From NCBI GenBank assembly GCA_014382365.1, contig JACNJW010000060.1, forward strand, positions 1-38,128: a DNA stretch of 38,128 nt, in the 5' to 3' direction. Below the pieces are notes generated by a model that saw only the letters and a list, made by a program, of their open reading frames with translations, made no database searches and was not told the origin of the DNA. The stretch is from SAR324 cluster bacterium (GTDB taxonomy: Bacteria; SAR324; NAC60-12). Numbering within the stretch: the first letter of the stretch is position 1; every line of letters starts with the position of its first letter. A program made the position numbers and the translations under genes. Positions 17,388 through 27,748 of this stretch are shown here, piece by piece.

Positions 17388-17852
17388 ATGCCTCTCGGAT
17401 TGATTCAAAAATTATTACGGTTTATCAGGTTCCTTCCACTTTGCTTCCTGTGGTTTGGATTTTCAACAGATTTGTTTGCTCTGCCTATCAAAACCTCAAT
17501 CCTCAATCCTGAAAAACAAATAGTTGGACAAGCCCTGGTTTACATTGACTATATTGAATTACTGAAACTGGACGGAACCCCTCTGGGGCGACTTGGTTTC
17601 GTCAATATTCAGGGCGGCTTTCAGATGTTTGTGGTACGTGATGACGGCAAACAAAGCCTGGTCGGCAGCGCAAAATATAAACGGCTTTATGACACAGCAG
17701 GTAAATTAATCGGTCACTACGACTGGACAACTTTCTGGTCCTATGTTTACGCGCCGGACGGAACAAAACTTGGCAAGGCAAAGTGTATTGCTTTCCGGGG
17801 CATTTGTTCCGCTGGAATTGCAAGCTACTTGACCGGACTTTTAGATCAATAG
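17388..17852 (+). CDS. Small secreted protein, unrecognised
   Basis: This 154-residue protein has an N-terminal signal (LLRFIRFLPLCFLWFGFS, then FALP), so it is probably exported. The body shows short repeated motifs D(G)xPLGxLG and D-x-x-G-K-L-I-G (LDGTPLGRLGF, TAGKLIGHYDW, PDGTKLGKAKC) which suggest a small repeated beta fold. I chose the ATG at 17388; a TTG at 17376 lies in the terminator T-run. The gene is six bases upstream of the XdhC-like gene, so the two may share a transcript. The family is not known to me. Confidence 0.65.
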   Translation: MPLGLIQKLLRFIRFLPLCFLWFGFSTDLFALPIKTSILNPEKQIVGQALVYIDYIELLKLDGTPLGRLGFVNIQGGFQMFVVRDDGKQSLVGSAKYKRLYDTAGKLIGHYDWTTFWSYVYAPDGTKLGKAKCIAFRGICSAGIASYLTGLLDQ

Positions 17853-17857
17853 ATATT

Positions 17858-18913
17858 ATGAGAGATATTTGGACGGAACAACTGAGCTGGCTTGATTCCG
17901 GACAGCCGTTTGTTTTGGCAAGGGTGATCAAGACCTGGCGCTCCGCACCACGAAAAAGCGGTGCCGGAATGCTGATTGGCAGCGGCATGAAAGTCGCTGG
18001 CTCAGTCAGCGGCGGCTGCATTGAAGGTGCAGTTATTGAGGAAGCCCTCGATGTGTTGGAAAGCGGAGAATCACGAACACTCAGTTACGGAGTTGAAGAC
18101 GAACTCGCTTTGTCAGTAGGACTCTCCTGTGGAGGAGAAGTCACAGTACTGCTGGAAAAACATTGGGCATTTTCTATAGATCTTAACACTAGAATTATTT
18201 GGGACACCCTGCAAAACTGTATCCGTAACAATAAACCTGCAATTCTGATTTCACCTCTGCCTACTGAAAGTGGATCTTCCGCTGAAAATCAGTCTCCGCT
18301 GTTAGTACTACCGGAAGGCGAAAATGTGGGCCTGCAACAAAACCGGGAAGAGGTTATTGCTCTGGCAGAAGGAACCTACAATGAGCGTGAAAACAAAATT
18401 GTGGAAATTGGGGGTAATGAATTTTTTATTCAGGTTTTTCCGCGCCGGGATCAGCTGTTAATTATCGGCGCCGGACACATCACAATTCCGCTGGTACGTT
18501 TTGCAAAGGAACTGGATTTCCTGACTGTCGTTATTGATCCCCGCACAGTTTTTGCCAATCCGGAACGTTTTCCTGTTCCTCCGGATCAATTGATTTCAAA
18601 ATGGCCGGATGATGTGCTACCGGACTTTCCACTCAACGATGACACCTACGCTGTTTTACTTACGCATGATCCGAAAATTGACGACCCTGCTTTACACATT
18701 TTGCTCAAAAACAATCTACCATACATCGGTGCTCTGGGCAGCAGCAGAACTCACGCCAAACGCTGTGCACGTCTTGAAGAAGCTGGATTTAACGCTGATA
18801 CCATTGCACAAATAAAAGGTCCCGCCGGAGCGGACATCGGTGCACAGACTGCAGCGGAAATTGCGCTCAGCATGATTGCGGAAGTTGTAGCCGCCAAACA
18901 CGGGAAACTGTAG
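17858..18913 (+). CDS. XdhC/CoxI-family protein
   Basis: The 351-residue protein has the XdhC N-terminal block (FVLARVIKTWRSAPRKSGAGML, SVSGGCIEGAV) and the C-terminal Rossmann block (LLIIGAGHITIPLVRFAKELDF, VVIDPRTVFANPERFP). The family helps insert the sulfurated molybdenum cofactor into xanthine dehydrogenase-like enzymes. No molybdenum hydroxylase gene is nearby, so its client must be elsewhere. ATG 17858 was chosen because it begins the conserved block; the frame is open further upstream but overlaps the preceding gene. It follows that gene by five bases, suggesting a shared transcript. Confidence 0.9.
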   Translation: MRDIWTEQLSWLDSGQPFVLARVIKTWRSAPRKSGAGMLIGSGMKVAGSVSGGCIEGAVIEEALDVLESGESRTLSYGVEDELALSVGLSCGGEVTVLLEKHWAFSIDLNTRIIWDTLQNCIRNNKPAILISPLPTESGSSAENQSPLLVLPEGENVGLQQNREEVIALAEGTYNERENKIVEIGGNEFFIQVFPRRDQLLIIGAGHITIPLVRFAKELDFLTVVIDPRTVFANPERFPVPPDQLISKWPDDVLPDFPLNDDTYAVLLTHDPKIDDPALHILLKNNLPYIGALGSSRTHAKRCARLEEAGFNADTIAQIKGPAGADIGAQTAAEIALSMIAEVVAAKHGKL

Positions 18914-18947
18914 CTTTCAAAAATTTACCTCCGGGATTGCGAAACTA

Positions 18948-20441
18948 TTACGGAACAATCCATTCCTTGGAACGTTCAACCGCTCTGCTCCAGGCTTCCA
19001 TTTTTTGATCAGAATTTTCTCTGGAGATGTCTGACACAAATGTCTTTTCTTCCTGCCAGAGATTCCTTATAGCTGCTTGATCAGGCCAAACTCCGACAGC
19101 CAATCCCGCAAGAAACGCAGCACCCATCGCGGTAGTTTCAAGTATCTGCGGCCGTGTAACATTAAGTCCCAATAGATCCGCCTGAAACTGACAAAGAAAA
19201 TCATTGGCTGCGGCCCCGCCGTCGATGCGGAGTTCTTTAATGTCTTTTCCGGAATCTTTGGCAATGCTGCGGAGAACTTCCTCTGATTGAAAGGCGATTG
19301 CTTCCAGAGAAGCCCGGACGATGTGGCTGCGGTTTGTATCACGTGTCAGTCCGACAATTGTACCACGGGCGTAGGGATCCCAATGCGGTGCGCCAAGTCC
19401 AACAAAGGCGGGAACCACAAATACACCTCCGGAATCCGGAACCGATTCAGCCATGGCCTGAGTTTCGGATGCATCTTCAAAAAGCTGTAGTCCGTCCCGC
19501 AGCCATTGTATCAAAGCACCGGCGATAAAGACCGAACCTTCGAGCGCATAAGTCACTTCGTCGCCGATTTGCCAGGCGATGGTTGTCAGCAGACCATGCT
19601 TTGAAAAGACCGGTTCCGCACCTGTGTTGGAAATCATGAAACAACCTGTACCATAAGTGTTTTTTGCCATTCCCGATTCAAAGCAAGCTTGTCCAAACAG
19701 TGCTGCCTGTTGATCACCAGCTACTCCCGCAATCGGTGCTTCTCCACAAAATAAATCAGGATCTATCTGTGCAATAACTCCGCTTGAGGGCTTGACTTCC
19801 GGAAGTGTTTCGCATGGTATACCAAAGCGCGTGAGAATTTCAGCGTCCCATTCACAGGTTTCGATATTGAAAACAAGTGTCCGTGAAGCATTGCTGATTT
19901 CCGTGGCATGTACACGTCCACCCGTCAATTTCCAGATCAGCCAGGAATCAACGGTGCCGAAACAGAGTTTCCCCTGATCCGCCAGTTTCCGAGCCTGCGG
20001 AATATTTTCCAGAATCCAGCGCATTTTAGTTCCGGAAAAATATGGATCGGTGACCAAACCTGTTTTATTTTTCAGCAGACTGTCAAAACCCTCTGCCTTT
20101 AACTCTTCACAATAATCTGCGGTGCGCCTGCACTGCCAGTTGATTGCCGGACCAATTGCTTCTCCGGTATTACGGTTCCAGGCAATTGTACTTTCGCGCT
20201 GGTTGGTAATTCCAACTGCGGCAATATCATTCATAGACAAGCTTGCTTGTGCTAAGACTGCAGCGATAGTTTGACGCTGGCTGCTCCAGATTTCTTCAGG
20301 AACCTGCTCGACCCAGCCGGATTGTGGATAATAACAATTCAGGGGTGCATTGGCTTGCGTAATAATCTCAGCATTTTCCTTGAAAAGAATGGTACGTGAA
20401 CTGGTGGTGCCCTGATCAAGAGCCATGATAATTTGTGACAT
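18948..20441 (-). CDS. glpK: Glycerol kinase
   Basis: Glycerol kinase phosphorylates glycerol to sn-glycerol 3-phosphate at the expense of ATP. The 497-residue length is standard. Motifs are the phosphate-1 loop MALDQGTTSSR, WNRNTGEAIGPAINWQCRRT, the TVDSWLIWKLTGG hallmark, AGVAGDQQAALFGQ, and the C-terminal ATP-site block LRIDGGAAANDFLCQFQAD. It starts at ATG 20441, preceded by AGGAAG. It lies 14 bases after ispF and is probably transcribed with it, an unusual pairing. No glycerol facilitator or regulator is next to it. Confidence 0.97.
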   Translation of the reverse strand: MSQIIMALDQGTTSSRTILFKENAEIITQANAPLNCYYPQSGWVEQVPEEIWSSQRQTIAAVLAQASLSMNDIAAVGITNQRESTIAWNRNTGEAIGPAINWQCRRTADYCEELKAEGFDSLLKNKTGLVTDPYFSGTKMRWILENIPQARKLADQGKLCFGTVDSWLIWKLTGGRVHATEISNASRTLVFNIETCEWDAEILTRFGIPCETLPEVKPSSGVIAQIDPDLFCGEAPIAGVAGDQQAALFGQACFESGMAKNTYGTGCFMISNTGAEPVFSKHGLLTTIAWQIGDEVTYALEGSVFIAGALIQWLRDGLQLFEDASETQAMAESVPDSGGVFVVPAFVGLGAPHWDPYARGTIVGLTRDTNRSHIVRASLEAIAFQSEEVLRSIAKDSGKDIKELRIDGGAAANDFLCQFQADLLGLNVTRPQILETTAMGAAFLAGLAVGVWPDQAAIRNLWQEEKTFVSDISRENSDQKMEAWSRAVERSKEWIVP

Positions 20442-20455
20442 GCTAAACTTCCTGT

Positions 20456-20935
20456 TTAATTTGTTGATTGAAAAAGCACAATTGCCTGCGCCGCAATTCC
20501 TTCTTCACGGCCGATGAGGCCCAACCGCTCCGTAGTGGTTGCTTTTATCGAAACTTGATCGGTTTTAAGTTTGAGCGCCGCAGCCAGGTTTGTTCGCATT
20601 TCTGAAATATGTGGACTCATTTTCGGATTTTCCGCCATGATAATGCTGTCAAGATTTACGCAGACAAAACCCTTTTCCGCAGCTAACATTTGAACATGAC
20701 TTAGCAACTCCATACTGTCTGCACCTTGATATTTAGAATCTGTGTCTGGAAAATGCTGACCGATATCGCCCAGCGCAAGCGCTCCCAGCAAGGCATCCAT
20801 AACAGCATGTGCAAGAACATCTGCATCAGAGTGACCCAGAAGTCCCAGAGGATGAGGAATGTCAACTCCTCCGATGATCAGCGGTCGATCAACTGTAAGT
20901 GCATGTACATCAAATCCTATTCCTGTTCGAAACAT
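20456..20935 (-). CDS. ispF: 2-C-methyl-D-erythritol 2,4-cyclodiphosphate synthase
   Basis: IspF makes the cyclic diphosphate of the MEP isoprenoid pathway. The 159-residue protein holds the metal site GIGFDVH (residues 5-11), the HSDADVLAHAVMDALLGA block and the C-terminal KATTTERLGLIGREEGIAAQAI, all typical. The start MFRTGIGFDVH at 20935 was chosen because AGGTGA lies about 4 bases upstream; a TTG at 20950 would add five residues. No ispD is adjacent. It is followed after 14 bases by glpK, in the same direction. Confidence 0.96.
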   Translation of the reverse strand: MFRTGIGFDVHALTVDRPLIIGGVDIPHPLGLLGHSDADVLAHAVMDALLGALALGDIGQHFPDTDSKYQGADSMELLSHVQMLAAEKGFVCVNLDSIIMAENPKMSPHISEMRTNLAAALKLKTDQVSIKATTTERLGLIGREEGIAAQAIVLFQSTN

Positions 20936-21019
20936 TTTTATCACCTGCAAAAGTCTGTTTAATTCTAAAATAAAATCAATAAATGATTATAACATTCTAA
21001 AATAAAAATAGAAATATGC

Positions 21020-21049
21020 TTGACTGCAGTTTAAGTAATATGCTATAAA
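21020..21049 (+). promoter_or_regulatory. Probable promoter of the ATP synthase operon
   Basis: TTGACT is separated by 18 bases from TATAAA, about 50 bp before the first ATP synthase gene and within an AT-rich gap. Both hexamers are close to the sigma70 consensus. It is the best candidate for the operon promoter. Confidence 0.6.
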
Positions 21050-21098
21050 ATATGGTTTAGCTATATTAACAGTTTTTGACAATCAGTGGACGCAGATA

Positions 21099-21578
21099 AT
21101 GGATTTTAAGCAGGCTATCATTGAAAATGCATGGGGCGGAATCAGCATGGACTACGGTTTACTGCATCTGCAGTTAGCCACTCCTGCTCTGGTATTAGTC
21201 ATTCTTTTTATTATGATTTTTCTGCTAAATAAGCTGTTGTTTCAACCAGTATTACGCACACTGGATAATCGCAATGAAGTAATTATCAAAAGCCAAAAAC
21301 GTGTTCTCCAAATCAACTCTGAAGTTGAGCGCCTTAAAGAAGATTTCGAGGGAAAACTAAACACTGTGCGAACGGAGGTTCTTCATCTCAGGAATGAAGG
21401 ACACGAAAAAGGGATGACCACAAGAGAGTCGATGATACTGGATGAGAGGCAGGAACTACAGACTGCATTTGACAAAAATTTTGCTGAATTAGCAGGAGAG
21501 ATAGAGGCCACCAAAACTCATTTTGCAAAACTGAATCTTGAATTATCTGCTGCAATCAGCAAGCAGTTGTTAAATTAA
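21099..21578 (+). CDS. ATP synthase F0 subunit b' (atpF-like)
   Basis: The 159-residue protein has one N-terminal membrane segment (LATPALVLVILFIMIFLLNKLL) followed by a long charged coiled coil, the plan of b-type stator subunits. A second b-type gene follows at 21699, so the two together likely form a b/b' stator that joins F1 to F0. The start is the ATG at 21099; no strong ribosome site is seen. It is the first gene of the operon. The gap to the next gene is about 120 bp, larger than usual for the operon. Confidence 0.85.
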   Translation: MDFKQAIIENAWGGISMDYGLLHLQLATPALVLVILFIMIFLLNKLLFQPVLRTLDNRNEVIIKSQKRVLQINSEVERLKEDFEGKLNTVRTEVLHLRNEGHEKGMTTRESMILDERQELQTAFDKNFAELAGEIEATKTHFAKLNLELSAAISKQLLN

Positions 21579-21594
21579 AAGAAGACAGAGCTTG

Positions 21595-21625
21595 TTGACA
21601 AAGGTCCGCCAGTTCACATTATAAT
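21595..21625 (+). promoter_or_regulatory. Possible internal promoter between the b' and b genes
   Basis: A perfect TTGACA is followed by 19 bases and a perfect TATAAT. The spacing is longer than the usual 17, so its strength is uncertain, but both boxes match the consensus exactly. It lies in the wide gap before the second b subunit. Confidence 0.4.
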
Positions 21626-21698
21626 AATTTTCAAGCTGCAATACGCAGGCACAAACCTCTGCATATCACTTTTAATGAGTAAGGTTTTAGGTACAAAT

Positions 21699-22268
21699 AT
21701 GTTGCGACATTTTACATTAATACTGTTTGCCACTTTCTGGAGTACAGTACTATATGCTGCCGGTGCAGAAACAGGTGGCTCTGCCTTAATGGACTTTGTC
21801 TGGAAAGTAGTCAATGTTGTAATACTGGTGGCCATCATTTATAAATTTGCCAAAAAACCTGTGGGTACTGCACTCAATAATTCTGCAGAATCTGCAAAGC
21901 AGCTGATCGATGATGCCAGAAATGCTGAAGAAATGATTGCTTCAGAGTTGAGTGAAATGCGGACAAAAATTTCAGGACTGGAAAAAGATGCTGCTGAAAT
22001 GGTTGCTGCAGCCAAAAAAGATGCTGAATTGGAACGAAAGCGCATCATAGAAGCGGGTCAGAAGGAAATTGAAAGGATGAAGGAGCAGGCAGGGTTAGTA
22101 TTGATACAGGAACGCAGAAAAGCAGAAGATGATTTGCGCCACTGGATTGCTGAAGAAAGTGTTAAATTGGCTGAAGAAAAAATGAAGAATGAAATTAATC
22201 AAAACCAACAAAAAAAATTGGTGAAAGAATTCGTGGATCAGCTCAATCAGCCTGAAGGAGTAGCGTGA
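21699..22268 (+). CDS. atpF: ATP synthase F0 subunit b
   Basis: The 189-residue protein starts with a signal-like segment (MLRHFTLILFATFWSTVLYA), then a membrane anchor (FVWKVVNVVILVAIIYKFAKKPV) and a long charged helix ending at residue 189. This N-terminal extension before the anchor is known from deltaproteobacterial b subunits. It is the stator stalk with the b' subunit. ATG 21699 was chosen for TAGGT about 6 bases upstream; an ATG at 21675 would add eight residues. It overlaps atpH by four bases, as expected for coupled translation. Confidence 0.87.
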   Translation: MLRHFTLILFATFWSTVLYAAGAETGGSALMDFVWKVVNVVILVAIIYKFAKKPVGTALNNSAESAKQLIDDARNAEEMIASELSEMRTKISGLEKDAAEMVAAAKKDAELERKRIIEAGQKEIERMKEQAGLVLIQERRKAEDDLRHWIAEESVKLAEEKMKNEINQNQQKKLVKEFVDQLNQPEGVA

Positions 22269-22807
22269 GTCAAGGAGTAATTGCAAGACGCTATGCCAAG
22301 GCATTAATTAATTTGGCAGAAAAAGGAAAAGAGCTGGAAAAAATAGGTCAAAGTCTGGGTACATTGGCCGATGTTTATGCAGACTCTGCTGAGTTACAGG
22401 AAGTTCTTTCAGACACAAAAATTTCTTTGGAAGTAAAACAAAAAATCCTCAAAGAAGTGTTGATAAAAATTAAAGCCCTTTCTCTTATTGACACCTTCAG
22501 CCGCTACCTTTTGTTCAAACGCAGAATAGCTTTGTTACCAAATATTGAACGGGCTTTCAATTTATTATTACAGGAAAAGTTGGGCCGCCTTGAGGCTCGG
22601 GTGACCTCGGCACATGAGTTACCTAAAGCAACCATTACAAAACTGGAAAAAGCAATTTCCAGTTATTCAGGCAAAGACGTAGTAGTTAATGTTACCATCG
22701 ACCCTGCCATCATCGGCGGAATCGTTACACATATCGGTTCCGTGGTAATTGACGGGAGTATTCACACGCAGTTAAATCAGATTCGAAAATCAATTATCAG
22801 AGGCTGA
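22265..22807 (+). CDS. atpH: ATP synthase F1 subunit delta
   Basis: Delta joins the stator stalk to the top of the alpha/beta ring. The 180 residues have the usual pattern: VIARRYAKALINLAEKG, a central helical part, and the C-terminal VNVTIDPAIIGGIVTHIGSVVIDGS block with the closing LNQIRKSI. It starts with GTG inside the end of atpF; AAGGAG is six bases before it, giving strong support. It is followed by atpA after six bases. Confidence 0.95.
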   Translation: MSQGVIARRYAKALINLAEKGKELEKIGQSLGTLADVYADSAELQEVLSDTKISLEVKQKILKEVLIKIKALSLIDTFSRYLLFKRRIALLPNIERAFNLLLQEKLGRLEARVTSAHELPKATITKLEKAISSYSGKDVVVNVTIDPAIIGGIVTHIGSVVIDGSIHTQLNQIRKSIIRG

Positions 22808-22813
22808 CCGGCT

Positions 22814-24322
22814 ATGAAAATAAGAGCAGAAGAAATAAGTAATATAATTCAGCAACAAGTTGAAAATTTTGATAAAAAAGCAACCAAATCCGAAATTGGG
22901 ACCGTCCTCGAAGTTGGAGACGGAATTGCCCGTGTTTATGGATTGGACAATGTTCAGGCAGGAGAACTGGTTGAGTTTCCTGGAAATATTACCGGCATGG
23001 CCCTGAACCTACAGGAAGACAATGTGGGTATTGTTATTTTTGGTAGTGACCGCACCATTAAGGAGGGTGATGAGGTCAAACGAACCGAACGGATTGCTGA
23101 AATTCCTGTAGGCGAAGGTTTACTTGGACGTGTTGTCAATCCTCTTGGAGAACCAATTGACGGTAAGGGGCCGATTGAATCAAAAGAAACACGCCTGATA
23201 GAAGAAATCGCACCTGGGATTGTTGATAGAAAATCCGTGCATGAACCAATGCAGACCGGGCTGAAAGCGATTGACTCAATGGTTCCAATTGGCCGTGGAC
23301 AGCGGGAATTGATTATTGGTGACAGACAGACAGGAAAAACCGCAATTGCCATTGACACCATCATTAATCAAAAAGGTGGTGATGTAATCTGCATTTATGT
23401 TGGAATTGGTCAAAAACGTTCAACAATGGCACAAATTGTTCAACGGCTGGAAAAAGAAGGTGCAATGGAGCACACAATCATTGTTTCTTCTACAGCTTCC
23501 GAACCTGCACCTTTACAGTTTTTAGCTCCATACTCTGGTGTAAGTATCGGTGAATATTTCCGGGACAAGGGCAAGCACGTACTTTGTGTTTATGATGACC
23601 TTTCCAAGCAGGCCGTCGCCTACCGCCAGCTTTCACTTTTATTAAGACGTCCGCCGGGACGTGAAGCATATCCTGGTGACGTGTTTTATCTGCACAGCCG
23701 CCTGCTGGAACGAGCATGTAAATTGAGTGACAAACTTGGTGCCGGTTCTTTAACTGCTCTGCCAATTATTGAAACACAGGCAGGAGACGTTTCTGCATAT
23801 ATTCCAACCAACGTAATTTCAATTACTGATGGTCAAATCTTCTTGAGTAGTGATCTTTTCAACTCCGGAATTCGACCTGCAATTAACGTTGGTCTTTCAG
23901 TTTCCCGTGTTGGTGGTGCCGCACAGGTCAAGGCTATGAAACAGGTTGCCGGAACACTGCGTCTGGATTTGGCTCAATACAGAGAAAAAGAAGCTTTTGC
24001 TCAGTTTGGTAGTGATCTGGATCAGGCAACCCAGCGACAGTTGGCACGTGGACAGCGTTTGGTAGAGATTCTTAAACAACCGCAATACAAACCGATGCCC
24101 TGGGTCGACCAAGTGCTTTCAATTTTTGCTGCAACCAATGGATTTTTGGACGACCAGCCGATCAATGCTTTGAGCAAATTTGAGTCTGAATTTCTGACTT
24201 TCATCCAAACCAATCATGCGGATTTGCGGAAAAAAATTGAGGAGGCAAATAAAATTGATGATAAAGAAGAAACTGAATTAAAATCTGCTTTGACTGAATT
24301 TGTTCAGGCTTTTTCTGCATAA
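22814..24322 (+). CDS. atpA: ATP synthase F1 subunit alpha
   Basis: The 502-residue alpha subunit is regulatory and builds the hexamer with beta. It contains the Walker A ([18 protein letters not shown]), the [23 protein letters not shown] segment and the arginine finger within it. N-terminal beta barrel, central nucleotide domain and C-terminal helical domain are all present. No truncation is seen. It lies in the operon between atpH and atpG. Confidence 0.98.
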   Translation: MKIRAEEISNIIQQQVENFDKKATKSEIGTVLEVGDGIARVYGLDNVQAGELVEFPGNITGMALNLQEDNVGIVIFGSDRTIKEGDEVKRTERIAEIPVGEGLLGRVVNPLGEPIDGKGPIESKETRLIEEIAPGIVDRKSVHEPMQTGLKAIDSMVPIGRGQRELIIGDRQTGKTAIAIDTIINQKGGDVICIYVGIGQKRSTMAQIVQRLEKEGAMEHTIIVSSTASEPAPLQFLAPYSGVSIGEYFRDKGKHVLCVYDDLSKQAVAYRQLSLLLRRPPGREAYPGDVFYLHSRLLERACKLSDKLGAGSLTALPIIETQAGDVSAYIPTNVISITDGQIFLSSDLFNSGIRPAINVGLSVSRVGGAAQVKAMKQVAGTLRLDLAQYREKEAFAQFGSDLDQATQRQLARGQRLVEILKQPQYKPMPWVDQVLSIFAATNGFLDDQPINALSKFESEFLTFIQTNHADLRKKIEEANKIDDKEETELKSALTEFVQAFSA

Positions 24323-24343
24323 CACACCGTAAATTAATTTCGG

Positions 24344-25210
24344 ATGGCCAGCTTAAAAGATATACGCAAACGCATAGACAGCGTCAAAAGAACTCAAAAA
24401 ACCACCAGTGCCATGAAAATGGTTTCTGCAGCAAAATTACGACGCTCAGAAGACTATATTCGTGAAGCAACTCCTTATGCCGTAAAGTTAAAAAGTGTTG
24501 TTTCTTCACTTAGTACACGCTTTGAAGGCGATGAGCAGGACACAGGTTTTGGACGTCTTTTTCGCAATACCGGCGGAAAGCGTACCGGAGTGATTTTAAT
24601 AACAAGCGACCGTGGACTTTGTGGTGGTTTTAACATAAATCTCTCTAAAACATTAGCCAGGCAGCTTGCAGATGAGGAAGTTGAAACTGCAGAACTTATT
24701 ATTATTGGACGCAAGGGAAATGATTTCTTCAAAAGAACAGATCATACTGTGCTGGCAAATCATACGGATACTAATCCAGGCGAACAGTTAGCACTAGTCC
24801 GGGACATTGTCAGTGAGTTCACCAGACGTTTTGAGGATGGTGAATTAGATCAGGTCATACTTGCATATAATCATTTTATCAGTGTGATCGCACAGGAACC
24901 AGTAGTCGAACAACTCCTGCCCATCAAACCACCGGAAGCAGAGTCAGCAGATGAGCGTGAAATAATATTTGAACCTTCTCCGGAAGATATTCTAGAAACA
25001 CTGCTCAAAAAATATGTTCAAAATCAGGTTTATGTTTCGTGGCTCGATACTGTCGCCGGTGAGCATGCAGCACGTATGACATCAATGGACGCAGCCACAA
25101 AAAATGCAGGCGAAATTATAGACAAACTGCAGTTACATTATAACCGAACCAGACAGGCAGCAATCACCAGTGAGTTAATTGAAATCATTAGTGGTGCCGA
25201 AAGTTTATAA
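24344..25210 (+). CDS. atpG: ATP synthase F1 subunit gamma
   Basis: Gamma is the rotating central shaft that couples proton flow to catalysis. The 288-residue protein has the conserved N-terminal helix (MASLKDIRKRIDSVKRTQKT, then SAMKMVSAAKLRR), an ITSDRGLCGGFNINL loop and the C-terminal helix with MTSMDAATKNAGE and LHYNRTRQAAITSELIEIISGA. The length is normal. It follows atpA by about 20 bases with no separate promoter seen. Confidence 0.97.
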   Translation: MASLKDIRKRIDSVKRTQKTTSAMKMVSAAKLRRSEDYIREATPYAVKLKSVVSSLSTRFEGDEQDTGFGRLFRNTGGKRTGVILITSDRGLCGGFNINLSKTLARQLADEEVETAELIIIGRKGNDFFKRTDHTVLANHTDTNPGEQLALVRDIVSEFTRRFEDGELDQVILAYNHFISVIAQEPVVEQLLPIKPPEAESADEREIIFEPSPEDILETLLKKYVQNQVYVSWLDTVAGEHAARMTSMDAATKNAGEIIDKLQLHYNRTRQAAITSELIEIISGAESL

Positions 25211-26640
<1,430 letters not shown>

Positions 26641-26641
<1 letters not shown>

Positions 26642-27066
26642 TGTCAGATCAACTCAAGCTTGAAGTAGTGACTCCTCATCGTACAGTCCTGATGGAGGAT
26701 GTAGACTCTGTAACGTTGCCTGGTATTGAAGGTGAACTGGGAATTTTACCAGAGCACGTTCCACTTTTGACCACACTTGATACCGGAATCATGTCTTATC
26801 GCAGCAATGGAAAAAAACTCGCCATTGCCGTTCACTGGGGCTATGCTCAGGTTGAAGGTAACAGCGTTAGAGTTCTGGCAGAGTTGGCCGAAACTGCAGA
26901 TGAAATCGATTTACAGAGGGCACAGGAAGCAGAATCAAAAGCAAAAAACGTCCTGGACTCTACTGCATCCTCAACCAATTGGGAAGAAGAACAAAGCCGG
27001 CAGAATAAATATGAAAGCAAGCTGAAACGTGCTTTCGTTCGTCAAAAAGTAGCTCAATTTAATTAA
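26641..27066 (+). CDS. atpC: ATP synthase F1 subunit epsilon
   Basis: Epsilon sits on the rotor and can inhibit ATP hydrolysis. The 141-residue protein has the N-terminal beta sandwich with LPGIEGELGILPEHVPLLTTL and a helical C-terminal hairpin (EIDLQRAQEAESKAKN). Its ATG overlaps the atpD stop. It is the last gene of the operon; the a and c subunits are not present here and must be encoded elsewhere. Confidence 0.96.
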
Positions 27067-27088
27067 GATACTGACCACTTTACTGAAA

Positions 27089-27111
27089 GGCAGCTTGAAC
27101 TACAGGTTGCC
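27089..27111 (+). terminator. Weak hairpin after the ATP synthase operon
   Basis: GGCAGCTTG and CAGGTTGCC form a nine-base stem with two G-T pairs around a five-base loop. No T-run follows, so it is not a standard terminator. The rest of the gap to 27330 shows nothing else. Confidence 0.25.
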
Positions 27112-27330
27112 ATTCCCAGCCTGAATTTGTTTCAAAATATTTTCCTTCTGCTGCAGCTTAATTTTCGTGCCTCCGCAGCACATGTTTAAAAAAAGCTCCG
27201 CTAATAACTAGTCCTTATTTTTCAGAAACCAATTTCACTCTTACAAAAGAATTCCTGCTGTCATAATTCTTGCACTATGAATATGATGCATCAAGCAAAC
27301 TTCATTTGCCTGCAACACAGCTAATAAATC

Positions 27331-27729
27331 ATGTTGGAAAACAAAACTACGAGCCCGTCTGCCAAGAAGAGTTTTCAGGAAAACTTAATCCAGCGTCTTG
27401 GACCAGATGAAGGCCGTGCACTTGACGTGCTGGGTGAAGACTTTTTTTATCTGGTGGATCTGCTTTCAAACGAACTCCATCAGAAGCACATGCAGGATGC
27501 ACCGCTATTAGGTTTAAGTGAGGCAGAATTTCCCTGGGAGTTACAGGTTTTTTCAAATCAATTTTTACGTGAATGTGCCCAGACTGCACAGGAACTGACA
27601 ACTTTTTGTCATGGTTTAAGAAACAAACTTGAGGATCTGGAATTTAGCAAGGAGTTCTGGAATATTCTGGACGAAGCCTACCAACACCATTTTTATGTTT
27701 CAGACAGTAAAGACCAGTTTCTTGTCTGA
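27331..27729 (+). CDS. Small unrecognised protein, 132 residues
   Basis: The frame starts at ATG 27331, with no clear ribosome site, and ends in TGA. It is mostly alpha-helical and acidic (LGEDFFYLVDLLSNELHQKH, ELTTFCHGLRNKLEDLEF) with no signal peptide or membrane segment. I recognise no family. It sits 20 bases before the DUF368 gene and may share its transcript. Confidence 0.55.
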   Translation: MLENKTTSPSAKKSFQENLIQRLGPDEGRALDVLGEDFFYLVDLLSNELHQKHMQDAPLLGLSEAEFPWELQVFSNQFLRECAQTAQELTTFCHGLRNKLEDLEFSKEFWNILDEAYQHHFYVSDSKDQFLV

Positions 27730-27748
27730 GTAAAGATTCTGCCACAGC

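Noticed and set aside
17783..17857. Longer N-terminus for the XdhC-like protein
   Set aside because: The added residues overlap the preceding gene and are not like the family; the conserved block begins at ATG 17858.
21075..21099. TTGACA before the first ATP synthase gene as a second promoter
   Set aside because: The next AT-rich hexamer, GATAAT, is only about 13 bases away and overlaps the start codon, so no proper -10 box fits.
22954..24213. Antisense frames inside atpA
   Set aside because: They are shadows of the highly conserved atpA frame with no independent support.
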